A stretch of DNA of 64,000 bases, from NCBI RefSeq assembly GCF_046614695.1, contig NZ_JBKKHQ010000016.1, forward strand, positions 124,001 through 188,000. Direction: 5' to 3'. The notes beneath the pieces are model-generated. The model was not told the DNA's origin. It saw only the letters and a list, made by a program, of their open reading frames with translations, and ran no database searches. Position 1 is the stretch's first letter; every line of letters begins with the position of its first letter. The translations under genes were made by a program, and so were the position numbers. The stretch is from Pokkaliibacter sp046614695. GTDB lineage: Bacteria > Pseudomonadota > Gammaproteobacteria > Pseudomonadales > Balneatricaceae. Positions 43,307-51,338 of the stretch are shown here, piece by piece.

Positions 43307-44338
43307 TCAGCCTTCGCTGCGCAGCAGGCTCATGGCCGTCGCCAGCACCGTTTCTTCCACCGGACGCGGCTCCCAGCCCAGCATCTGCCGGGCCTTGATC
43401 GAGGCGACTGACTTGTGCTGTCCCAGATGCGGGGTAATGTCCCGAAGCTTTGGCACCACCAACGCGGCTGCGCGAATCAGCAGGCTGGGTAACGGCAGAC
43501 GCGGCACTTTACAGGCACGCTTGCCTAAACCCTGACGCAGAATCCTGGCCATTCGGGCAATGGACACCTGATCCTCCGCGACTGCCAGATAGCGCTGACC
43601 TGAGGCTTCCGGTGTTTTCATGGCTTTCAGGTGCAGATCGACCACATCCCTCACGTCCACCAGCCCCATGCTGATATCCGGGCAGCCCGGAATCGCGCCA
43701 CGAATCATCATGCGAATGACTTCCTGCGAGGCAGAGAAGTGGCTGCCGATGCTGGGGCCGAGTACCACCACCGGGTTCACTGTTGCCATTTCCGGGGCAT
43801 AAGGCGCTGAACGGATAAATTCCCAGGCGGCCTTTTCGGCCAGGGTTTTTGAGGCGATATAGGGCAGCACATCGCTGGAGCCCGGATTGGTCCAGTGGGA
43901 CTCATCCAGACAGCCTTCAAACTCCGGGTTGCCGTAACCGATCGCGGCAAAGGAGGAAGTGAGCACCACGCGTTTTACACGCGCACGCTGGCAGGCCTCC
44001 AGCACGCGAAGGGTGCCTTCCCGCGCCGGACGAATCAGCTCATCGGCGTCCGCCGGGCTGGAAACGGGCAAGGGTGAAGCGGTGTGATAGACCTGTTCGC
44101 AGCCGGCGACGGCGTCATCCCAGCCGGCATCACTGAGTAGTTCTGCCTCGAAAATCCGCAGGTCAGTGGTGTCGATGCCTTCATCGTGCAGTGCGCCAAG
44201 CAGGCTTTGAGCGCGCGCAGCGTTACGAACAGTGGTATGGACAGTGAGACCGCTTTTTAACAAAGCGACCAGTAGATGGCTGGCAATAAAGCCATTGCCG
44301 CCGGTGACAAGTACCGGGGCAGCAGGGGATGCAGACAT
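43307..44338 (-). CDS. Extended SDR, dihydroflavonol-reductase-like
   Basis: 343 residues. NADP loop VTGGNGFIA at 11-19 and active-site Y160/K164 in YIASK. TVRNAARAQSLLGAL places it with dihydroflavonol 4-reductase/aldehyde-reductase-type enzymes. The substrate is unknown. Convergent with the MmyB-type regulator, 35 bp between stops, no terminator seen. Confidence 0.88.
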   Translation of the reverse strand: MSASPAAPVLVTGGNGFIASHLLVALLKSGLTVHTTVRNAARAQSLLGALHDEGIDTTDLRIFEAELLSDAGWDDAVAGCEQVYHTASPLPVSSPADADELIRPAREGTLRVLEACQRARVKRVVLTSSFAAIGYGNPEFEGCLDESHWTNPGSSDVLPYIASKTLAEKAAWEFIRSAPYAPEMATVNPVVVLGPSIGSHFSASQEVIRMMIRGAIPGCPDISMGLVDVRDVVDLHLKAMKTPEASGQRYLAVAEDQVSIARMARILRQGLGKRACKVPRLPLPSLLIRAAALVVPKLRDITPHLGQHKSVASIKARQMLGWEPRPVEETVLATAMSLLRSEG

Positions 44339-44572
44339 GGGTGACCGCGAGGTGTCCGAAAATGAACGCCCACTGTGCCAGAGCGACGCGGCCGGGAAAA
44401 GACCGCAAAAGTCGTAGAGTGTCGGGCATTCCTGTCGGCAGGACGGAATGTTTCCGGTGCATTATGTTGCAGTGCGTTGATATAAGGCCGTCGGGGAGTT
44501 ATTGGCAAAGATAATTGTCATGGCACGTTGATTCGCAACGGCCAGGCCTTGACGTTACTCAGGGAGGATTTC

Positions 44573-45136
44573 ATGTCGACGGCAGCCACTACTAACAGTC
44601 CGGAGCGTAAAGGCAATCGAGGTATCAAAGGCATCGAGCACATTGGCATTACCGTGCCCAACCATGAGCAGGCCGTGGCCTTCTTTGAACAGGCCTTTGG
44701 TGCCACGCCGTTATTTTCACTGGTGACCAAGAACGACCCGCCCATGACCTTTGAGGATGTCGGCCCCAAAAATGGCCTGCGTCCGGGCACGGCGATGGTG
44801 GCGGTGACCATGATGCGGTTGGCCAATGGGGCGAATGTCGAATTGTTTGAAATCGATTATCCGGGCAAGAAGGAGAGTATTGGTATCAGTGATATCGGTA
44901 TCAGCCACTTCAGCCTGAATGTGCAGGACATCAACACCGCCACCGATGCCTTTGTGAAAGCCGGTGGGCAGTTGCTGGAAGGTCCTTATGAACTGGGTGG
45001 TCAGGAAGAGGGCGAGGGCAATATGGGCTGTTTTGGCTTGACGCCCTGGGGGTTATTAGTGGAGTTTGAACGCTTTGACTCGCCCCTTCAGTACGATGAA
45101 GGCGCCACCGAGACTCGCTGGTTCCCCAGTGCCTGA
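44573..45136 (+). CDS. VOC (glyoxalase/bleomycin-resistance fold) protein
   Basis: 187 residues from ATG 44573 with GGGAGGA upstream. KGIEHIGITVPNHEQAVAFFEQAFGATPLF begins a VOC module and ISHFSLNVQDINTATDAFVKAGG the second beta-alpha-beta-beta-beta half. Candidate metal ligands are H in EHIGIT, E in VELFEIDY, H in SHFSL and E in LLVEFERF. Reaction unknown. It precedes an SDR gene on the same strand by 133 bp and may share a transcript with it. Confidence 0.82.
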   Translation: MSTAATTNSPERKGNRGIKGIEHIGITVPNHEQAVAFFEQAFGATPLFSLVTKNDPPMTFEDVGPKNGLRPGTAMVAVTMMRLANGANVELFEIDYPGKKESIGISDIGISHFSLNVQDINTATDAFVKAGGQLLEGPYELGGQEEGEGNMGCFGLTPWGLLVEFERFDSPLQYDEGATETRWFPSA

Positions 45137-45269
45137 GGCACGGGGTATTGAGCCTTACGCATCAGGATTATTGCAGTACAACAGCGGCGCATGGCGCACA
45201 ATCCATCGGCACCTTTACCTTCGCGATGATCACGACGGTAAGAGCGCCGCTGCCAAAGGAGATTAGGTA

Positions 45270-45980
45270 ATGACGTTGAATGACAAACGGGTACTGGTGC
45301 TGGGCGGTAGCTCAGGGATCGGCTTTGGGATTGCCAAGGCAGTACGCGCTGCGGGTGGCAAGGTCACCATCGCATCACGTTCGGCAGAGCGTATCAATCA
45401 GGCCGTGGCACGTCTGGGCGGCTCGGCCCATGCCTATGTGCTTGATACCCACGACAACGAAGCCATCGAGAAGTTTTTCGCCGAGCACGAACCCTTTGAT
45501 CACATCTTCGTCTCTGCTGCGAGCACCACGGCGGCGCCGGTGATTTCATTGCCGCTGGATGCAGCCTATGAGTCCTTTGAATCCAAGTTCTGGGGAGCCT
45601 ACCGTGTTGCCCGTGCTGCACGTGTCGCCGAAGGCGGGTCGATCACGCTGGTGTCCGGTTATCTGTCGATTCGTCCTCGCGCTGGCGCAGCAATTCAAGG
45701 CGCGATCAACGCCGCGCTGGAAGGTCTGACCAAAGGTCTGGCGCTGGAGCTGTCGCCGATTCGCGTGAACTGTATTTCACCGGGTCTGGTGGAAACCGAG
45801 ATGCTGGATGGCAAACGTGATGATTCCCGTCAGGCCATGTTTGATGGCGCGGCGGAGCGTCTGCCGGTGAAAATGGTCGGCAAGCCGGAATACATTGCTT
45901 TGCAGGTGTTGGCGATGATGCAGAACCCCTACATGACCGGTAGCGTGGTGTATCTCGAAGGCGGCGGCGCGCTGATTTAA
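45270..45980 (+). CDS. SDR-family protein with non-canonical active site
   Basis: 236 residues. Nucleotide loop GGSSGIG at 12-18, strand ITLVSG with S129, and C-terminal INCISPGLVETEM-like block (RVNCISPGLVETEML) are normal for classical SDRs. The catalytic YxxxK is replaced: the aligned stretch AIQGAINAALEGLTK has Gln at about 143 and Asn at about 147. It may bind cofactor without standard dehydrogenase chemistry. AAAGGAG precedes the ATG. Upstream, arms CAGCGGCGC/GCGCCGCTG (45182-45190, 45244-45252) could fold the leader. Confidence 0.85.
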   Translation: MTLNDKRVLVLGGSSGIGFGIAKAVRAAGGKVTIASRSAERINQAVARLGGSAHAYVLDTHDNEAIEKFFAEHEPFDHIFVSAASTTAAPVISLPLDAAYESFESKFWGAYRVARAARVAEGGSITLVSGYLSIRPRAGAAIQGAINAALEGLTKGLALELSPIRVNCISPGLVETEMLDGKRDDSRQAMFDGAAERLPVKMVGKPEYIALQVLAMMQNPYMTGSVVYLEGGGALI

Positions 45981-46051
45981 CGCCAGCCATGATCTGTAAG
46001 CCTGCGCAGTTGAGCTAAATTCCTGATCCGCAACGGCTTTCTGATGTACAG

Positions 46052-46083
46052 AACCCCGATGACAGAAAAATCATCGGGGTTTA
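46052..46083 (+). terminator. Terminator after SDR gene
   Basis: AACCCCGATGA-N8-TCATCGGGGTT followed by TATGTTTT. Confidence 0.75.
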
Positions 46084-46267
46084 TGTTTTCCTTAAAGAAG
46101 GAAATGCATGCCACAGGAAGGAGATTCCGAGCTTTCTTGAAGTCTGTTCGGAACTTTTCTGCCCAGAAGTTACTCAAGGGCACTTCCAGCGTTAAACCCT
46201 CCTCCGGTGAGGTAGAACGCTGACTCTTAGCGACAAAAATAATAGCCCAAGAGGCAAGGAGTACCCT

Positions 46268-46429
46268 TTGTCCGCAGCGTTTTGTGAGCGGTTGCATCCG
46301 CTATCTCAGTATCCCGGCGTTGAGCCTGACCTTGATCACCCCGATGCCGCCCTGGCGCAGGTTGTGTTCTCTGAGCATTCTCAGCGACTCGACACGCCTC
46401 CCCAGTTGTCGGCGACGTTCAGCGTCTAG
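46268..46429 (+). CDS. Possible 53-residue small protein (TTG start) or gene remnant
   Basis: Reading from TTG 46268, with AAGGAG about eight bases upstream, gives a 53-residue sequence with plausible composition (LSQYPGVEPDLDHPDAALAQ, then VVFSEHSQRLDTPPQLS) ending at TAG 46427-46429. It is not recognised. It lies 110 bp upstream of the orphan 662-residue protein gene. It may be the start of a decayed gene. The remainder of 45981-46538 has only the terminator and the palindrome listed separately. Confidence 0.3.
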   Translation: MSAAFCERLHPLSQYPGVEPDLDHPDAALAQVVFSEHSQRLDTPPQLSATFSV

Positions 46430-46453
46430 ACCCCTTTTTACTTATTTCTCTCT

Positions 46454-46467
46454 GCACTCCTGAGTGC
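46454..46467. promoter_or_regulatory. Palindrome GCACTC-CT-GAGTGC upstream of orphan gene
   Basis: Perfect 6-bp arms with a 2-bp centre, 72 bp before ATG 46539. Candidate operator; binding protein unknown. Confidence 0.3.
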
Positions 46468-46538
46468 GGAGCGCGATTTCATTTTTTCGGCAAAGCCATT
46501 GATGGCAACGGAATGCCGAACACACTAAAGGAATAAAC

Positions 46539-48527
46539 ATGCGTATTGGTTCCCCCCAGATTCCTGTCAGTCACTTTAATCAGGTGCAGCAACCTGAGCC
46601 GCTGGCGATTGAGGATGCTCCGGCAGAACAGCACGAGCTGGCCGAGTTTAACCACGATGAGCACCAGGGTGCGGCCGGTGCCGCTGAGCCTGAAAGTGCC
46701 GAGCATCGCCAGCACAAGGAATCGATGATCCGCAATGAGCTGGAGATGAAACAGCTGATTGATCAGGTCAAGGAGCAGCTGCAAAACGCTATCGGCAAGG
46801 AAAACCTGCCGGATGAGCTGCAGCAAAAACTGTCGGATGGCATTAACAACATCACCAGCATGGAAACCATGCACCAGTCCATCGTCGAGCTGCTCAAGCA
46901 CGAAGGCATGCTGGAGGAGAGCGATAAAGGCAAGGGTAAGCAATCGCTGTTTGAATCCATGCGCTCAAGCCTCGGTCAGCTGACCCACAAAATGACCAGC
47001 GAAAACACCAAGAAAACCGTCTTCGGCATGGTGGTCGCGGCCACGCTGCTCAAAGTCGCCGCCTGGTACGGTCATCAGTTTGTACCGCCCATCGCCGCCG
47101 GTGGCGGCAAGATTGATGATCTGAAAAATGACCTTTTCAAAGCCATGATCGGCTGGGGTATTGCTTCCATCGAATACCCGCTGATGACGCAGGCCGTGCA
47201 TCTGGCCGCGAAGAACAAGATCAGCATGTCCTACTTCAAGCTGCTGTCGGTCTCTCTTGATCTTGGCGCTTCCTATGGTCTGGATATTCTGCGCTCCAAG
47301 AAAATGAACCTGAACGAGACGCTGGCGATTTTCTCCCTGATGTCAGCCTCTTTGGTGATGGCGTTGCCTGAGAAAGTGCAGAAGAAAATCTCCGGTGCGG
47401 TGGATAACCAATGGCTGCACACCATGGGTAACTGGGTGAAGAACAACCGTCTGATGGAGGCGGCCACCGAGATGTTCCAGCGGGGTCAGACGCCAGCGGC
47501 CATTGAAGCTGCTCCCGCCGCTGAGGGTGAGGAGCAGGCAGAAGGCGCAGCACCTGCAGGTCAGCCCGCGGCAGATAACGAGCAGCAGCTGGCGCGCACC
47601 AAGTTCACCGACAAAAAAGCCTTCTATGACTTTGAATCCTCGGCCTTCCACCTGACCAAAGCCTCAGCCAAGCTGTCTGCGCTGATGGACAAGGAATCCG
47701 AGAATATTCAGGCGCTGATGACGGCGGGTGTGAGCGAGCAGGCACTGGCGACCGTCTCCAATGAGCCAGATCAGCTGCTGCAGCGCCTGCGGGGTTATCC
47801 TGAACAGCTCGACGGCGAGAATGCCAGGCTTAAGGAAAACATTCAGGGGTTGGGCTTCTCCGGCATTAAAGGCTACTCACCCGGCGCGTCCAAAGGCGAG
47901 CAGTTGTTCCTCTATGCCGGTCTTGCCATGTTTGTAGGTTGTATCGCCATTGGTGCGGGCCTCAAGTACGGCGCGGGCAACGACACTGCCGCCAGTCCGG
48001 TACTGGGCTTTGCCGCATCCATCATGAAAACCAATGCCTGGTTCCTGCTTTCTCACGTGCCGAACGAGCACCTGCTGAACGTTTTTGATGCGGTGAAGGA
48101 CAAGCTCTCCTCCGTGACCTCTTCCTCGACGCCTTCTGAGGAAACCTCTGACCGCGCCCTAAAGCTTCGCAACGAAAGCAAGGACAACACCGCGGCGTTC
48201 TTTATCCGCTATCTGGTGTCCTACGCGATCGCCTCCGGGGAATACGTTCCGCTGATCGGCAGTATCAATGCGGCCGAGAAGTCCAAGGACTTAACCAACA
48301 TGCAGCAGCGTGTGAACCTGGAAACCTCCGAGTACATCGGCCCGAACTCCATCAAGTTCCATATGGAAGGCGAGAAGTTCACCGCCAGCCACTGCCTGGC
48401 ACTGGCCCTGAACGTGGTCTCCATGGCGCTGGCGAACATTCCACAGGCCCGCGTGCCGCTGATATCTTCCGGCAATGACAAGGTCAACGCCACGCAAGGG
48501 TTTGAGCGTCGTTTGCTGGAGAGTTAA
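46539..48527 (+). CDS. Orphan 662-residue multi-membrane-segment protein, unknown function
   Basis: No family recognised. Residues 1-60 are polar and rich in Q, E and P with no signal peptide. Next is a charged helical stretch (about 65-165). A first hydrophobic cluster (about 165-290) includes VFGMVVAATLLKVAAWYG, MIGWGIASIEYPLMTQAV, LLSVSLDLGASYGLDIL and LAIFSLMSASLVMALP. An Ala/Glu linker (about 320-345) and a polar helical part follow. The second hydrophobic cluster (about 450-650) has LFLYAGLAMFVGCIAIGAGL, IRYLVSYAIASGEYVPLIGS and CLALALNVVSMALANIP. GWGIASIEYPL and SYAIASGEYVPL look like counterparts, hinting at internal duplication. A signal-less polar N-terminus before hydrophobic helices resembles type III secreted or translocator-like proteins, but no secretion genes are near. 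AAGGAATAAAC precedes ATG. Confidence 0.75.
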   Translation: MRIGSPQIPVSHFNQVQQPEPLAIEDAPAEQHELAEFNHDEHQGAAGAAEPESAEHRQHKESMIRNELEMKQLIDQVKEQLQNAIGKENLPDELQQKLSDGINNITSMETMHQSIVELLKHEGMLEESDKGKGKQSLFESMRSSLGQLTHKMTSENTKKTVFGMVVAATLLKVAAWYGHQFVPPIAAGGGKIDDLKNDLFKAMIGWGIASIEYPLMTQAVHLAAKNKISMSYFKLLSVSLDLGASYGLDILRSKKMNLNETLAIFSLMSASLVMALPEKVQKKISGAVDNQWLHTMGNWVKNNRLMEAATEMFQRGQTPAAIEAAPAAEGEEQAEGAAPAGQPAADNEQQLARTKFTDKKAFYDFESSAFHLTKASAKLSALMDKESENIQALMTAGVSEQALATVSNEPDQLLQRLRGYPEQLDGENARLKENIQGLGFSGIKGYSPGASKGEQLFLYAGLAMFVGCIAIGAGLKYGAGNDTAASPVLGFAASIMKTNAWFLLSHVPNEHLLNVFDAVKDKLSSVTSSSTPSEETSDRALKLRNESKDNTAAFFIRYLVSYAIASGEYVPLIGSINAAEKSKDLTNMQQRVNLETSEYIGPNSIKFHMEGEKFTASHCLALALNVVSMALANIPQARVPLISSGNDKVNATQGFERRLLES

Positions 48528-48530
48528 GTT

Positions 48531-49430
48531 TCACGTATCGGTAGTGGCTGACGTTTGAGGCTCACACAGCTCGATAAAGCGTTGCATCAGGCGGGTGTGG
48601 TACTTCTTGCGATGCCACGCCAGCCTGAGCTCTCGCGGAAAGCGCTGGGTCAGGGGTAGGGCGATAAGTCGGCCGCTGGCAAGACGATCAGCCACGGCCA
48701 GTTCTGAAATCAGCGTCAGCCCCAGTCCCTGCTCAATGGCCTGCATCACCGCTTCCAGGGTATTGAGTTGCAGCAGCTGACCGCAGTGTTCAAGTCCGGG
48801 CAGCAGGTCATGATCAAAGCGCTCGCGACTGCCCGAGTTCGGTTCACGCAGCACAAAGGCCTGACCGCTCAAGTCCCTGACAGTGAGGGTTGTAGCCGTC
48901 GCCAGCGCATGTGTCGGCGCAGCAACCACCACCATTTCATCTTCCCGCCAGTGCTGGCTATGAATGTCCGGATGGCGAATCTCCCCTTCGATCAGGGCCA
49001 GGTCCAGCTCGAAATTCAGCAGTCGGTCGCCCAGCTGATGCGTGTTGGTAATGCGCACATCGGGGCGAATATTCCCCTCGCGCTGCAGTCTGGCCAGCAG
49101 GGCCGGCAGCAGGTAGTTACCGATGGTCTGGCTGGCGCCCAGGCGCAGCACACCCTGCGCGGCGCGCTCCGGATGGAAGCGATAGGCAATGTCCGTGAGA
49201 CGGGACAGGGCATCCTCCACCATGGGCTGCAACTGTTGCCCTTCACTGTTGAGCTGCAGGCGCGGGTGCACCCGGTCAAACAACGGTGTGCCGAGCTGGT
49301 TTTCCAGTTGTTGTAATGCCTGTGACAGCGCGCCCTTGGTTAGGGAAAGGGCTTCTGCGGCCGCGGTGAGATTGCCGTGGCGGGCAATGGCCGCGAAGGC
49401 TTCGAGTTGACGTACGGTGATATGCAGCAT
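48531..49430 (-). CDS. LysR-family transcriptional regulator
   Basis: 299 residues. N-terminal winged helix (LHITVRQLEAFAAIARHGNLTAAAEALSLTKGALSQALQQLE) and C-terminal substrate-binding domain (about 90-290). Divergent from the TDT transporter at 49581, which is its probable target. Its 3' end lies 3 bp from the stop of the orphan membrane-protein gene. Confidence 0.92.
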   Translation of the reverse strand: MLHITVRQLEAFAAIARHGNLTAAAEALSLTKGALSQALQQLENQLGTPLFDRVHPRLQLNSEGQQLQPMVEDALSRLTDIAYRFHPERAAQGVLRLGASQTIGNYLLPALLARLQREGNIRPDVRITNTHQLGDRLLNFELDLALIEGEIRHPDIHSQHWREDEMVVVAAPTHALATATTLTVRDLSGQAFVLREPNSGSRERFDHDLLPGLEHCGQLLQLNTLEAVMQAIEQGLGLTLISELAVADRLASGRLIALPLTQRFPRELRLAWHRKKYHTRLMQRFIELCEPQTSATTDT

Positions 49431-49453
49431 GGCGAGCCAATGTCAGGTGTTTA

Positions 49454-49465
49454 GTTTAGTTAAAC
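49454..49465. promoter_or_regulatory. Candidate LysR box GTTTA-GT-TAAAC
   Basis: A 12-bp dyad in the 150-bp region between the divergent LysR and TDT genes; it contains the T...A symmetry expected of LysR sites but is shorter than the usual T-N11-A. Confidence 0.35.
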
Positions 49466-49580
49466 ATAGCATAAAAGATAGTTAGATATGCTGTATGCCC
49501 TGGGCGGCGTAGCATGGTGGTTGTCACGGTCAGCCCATGCTTGCTGTGACGGTATTTGAACTGCTGCTCAGGAGCTTCCC

Positions 49581-50552
49581 ATGACACCGCTGAAACGCTT
49601 ACGCCTCTTTGCCACAGCTCCCACACCCATGGCGGGTCTGGCGCTGGGGATTGGGTCGCTGGGCTGGTGCTGGGAAAGTGCCGGTGATTTTCATGGCTGG
49701 ATGCAAAGTGGCGCAGCGGCGCTGGCGGCAGTATTGCTGCTGATTCTGACCCTGAAGTTTCTCTGCCAACCACGCCTGTTGCTGGATGATCTGGCCCACC
49801 CGGTGGTGGGATCAGTAGTGCCGACCTTTGCCATGGCGACCATGGTTGTCTCCAGGGCACTGGGCCTGCATGCGCCAGCCCTCGGCGCCGGGCTCTGGCT
49901 GTTTGCGGTGATGCTGCATCTGGCGTTTCTGACCACTTTTCTCTGGCACCGCAGCCGTGCTTTTGAGCTGCATCACATGGTGCCGAGCTGGTTCGTACCG
50001 CCTGTGGGTATTATTGTCGCCTGTGTGGCGACGCCCGGTGGTGTCTGGCTTGGGCTGTCTCAGTGGCTGCTGTGGCTGGGGATTATCAGTTACGCCATTT
50101 TGCTGCCGTGGATGCTTTATCGGCTGATGTTCAGCCATGAAGTACCGGATGCAGCCAAACCCACGATTGCCATTCTGGCGGCACCGGCCAGTCTGTCGCT
50201 GGCGGGTTATCTGACGGTGATACATCAGCCTGATCCTGTGCTGGTGGCGCTGCTGTTCGGCATTGCTGTGCTGATGACTGCGGTGATTTATCTGGCCTTT
50301 ATCAAACTGCTGCGACTGCCTTTCAGCCCCGGTTATGCAGCCTTTACCTTCCCGATGGTGATTGGTGCGACGGCGCAGTTTAAAACCGCGCATCTCTTAA
50401 GCGGTGCCGGTTTCAGTGCATCTATTGTTGAGCAGGTGCAATGGCTGGCAGAGCTTGAGCTGATCGTCGCGACACTGGTGGTGAGCTACGTGGCGGTGCG
50501 CTACCTCGGTTTTTATCTGCCACGGATGCTGACTCGGACTCAGCCCGCCTGA
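49581..50552 (+). CDS. TDT-family transporter (TehA/C4-dicarboxylate type)
   Basis: 323 residues with ten membrane segments. PTPMAGLALGIGSLGWCW and HHMVPSWFVPPVGIIVACVATPGG are hallmarks of the tellurite-resistance/dicarboxylate transporter (TDT) family. Members export or import malate, sulfite or act as anion channels; the substrate here is unknown. CAGGAG precedes ATG. Likely under control of the divergent LysR protein. Confidence 0.88.
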   Translation: MTPLKRLRLFATAPTPMAGLALGIGSLGWCWESAGDFHGWMQSGAAALAAVLLLILTLKFLCQPRLLLDDLAHPVVGSVVPTFAMATMVVSRALGLHAPALGAGLWLFAVMLHLAFLTTFLWHRSRAFELHHMVPSWFVPPVGIIVACVATPGGVWLGLSQWLLWLGIISYAILLPWMLYRLMFSHEVPDAAKPTIAILAAPASLSLAGYLTVIHQPDPVLVALLFGIAVLMTAVIYLAFIKLLRLPFSPGYAAFTFPMVIGATAQFKTAHLLSGAGFSASIVEQVQWLAELELIVATLVVSYVAVRYLGFYLPRMLTRTQPA

Positions 50553-50674
50553 GTGACATTGCCCTGGAGAAACGCTGGTTATTGGTTAGCAGAAGACTTT
50601 AGGGTAGACGGGTTGCGATCCTTGGTTAAGGTCGCCAATAGCACTGGCATTGGTGACATTCACAAGGAGTAACC

Positions 50675-51223
50675 ATGAGCGATATCCACGTGGCCCCCCT
50701 GACTTGGGGCACCGGCAAGCAGACGTTTGAGATGTTTCTGGAGCCGACCTGTCCTTTCTCAAACAAGGCCTTTAACAAGCTGGACAGCTTTCTGGCGGAG
50801 GCCGGTGAGGATCAGGTCACCGTGACGATCCATCTGCAATCCCAGCCCTGGCATATGTATTCCAGTGTGATTGTGCGCTGCATTCTGGCGGCTGCCTCGT
50901 TACCGGAGGGCCGTGAGGCGGCGAGAAAAGTGCTGCAGGCGGTGGCGGATCATCGTGAGGAGTTCGAGTTTGAGGATCACTGTCGCGGCGCCAATATGGA
51001 CACAACGCCGCAGCAGATTATTCAGCGCATCGAGGACTATTCCGGCGTCAGACTCGCCAAGGCCTTTGACAACCCCGCGCTGCAAAAGGCCATCAAGCGC
51101 CACGCCAAATATGGCCGCCAGAACGGTATTCATGTCTCGCCGACCTTTATGGTGAACGGTCTGACGACCACGCTGGGCAGCGGCGATTCCATCTCAACCT
51201 GGGTGCAGGCGCTGTCTGCCTGA
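50675..51223 (+). CDS. DsbA-like thioredoxin-fold protein with CPFS motif
   Basis: 182 residues, no signal peptide, so cytosolic. EMFLEPTCPFSNKAFNKLDSF places Cys-Pro-Phe-Ser where thioredoxins have CxxC, and VSPTFMVNGL gives the cis-Pro loop. With a single active-site Cys it cannot be a dithiol oxidase; a GST-like or monothiol role is possible. AAGGAG precedes ATG. Convergent with the LeuA-like gene through a shared terminator. Confidence 0.82.
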   Translation: MSDIHVAPLTWGTGKQTFEMFLEPTCPFSNKAFNKLDSFLAEAGEDQVTVTIHLQSQPWHMYSSVIVRCILAAASLPEGREAARKVLQAVADHREEFEFEDHCRGANMDTTPQQIIQRIEDYSGVRLAKAFDNPALQKAIKRHAKYGRQNGIHVSPTFMVNGLTTTLGSGDSISTWVQALSA

Positions 51224-51240
51224 TAGGCAACCAGAGCCAT

Positions 51241-51290
51241 AAAAAAGGCGACGTCAGGAGCGGACAACCACCGTTTAGACGTCGCCTTTT
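51241..51290. terminator. Bidirectional terminator
   Basis: AAAAAAGGCGACGTC ... GACGTCGCCTTTT with a 22-nt loop, between convergent genes. Confidence 0.85.
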
Positions 51291-51338
51291 GCTTTATCTG
51301 GCTTGTTACTCTATGCCTTTGACTTGCCGCCGAAGCGA

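Noticed and set aside
44521..44536. TGGCAC-G-TTGA-TTCGC upstream of the VOC gene as a sigma-54 promoter
   Set aside because: The GC doublet is one base too far from the GG doublet and the -12 element reads TTCG.
45977..46297. 106-codon minus-strand frame between the SDR and the orphan gene
   Set aside because: It reads through the strong hairpin at 46052-46083 and has no recognisable motif.
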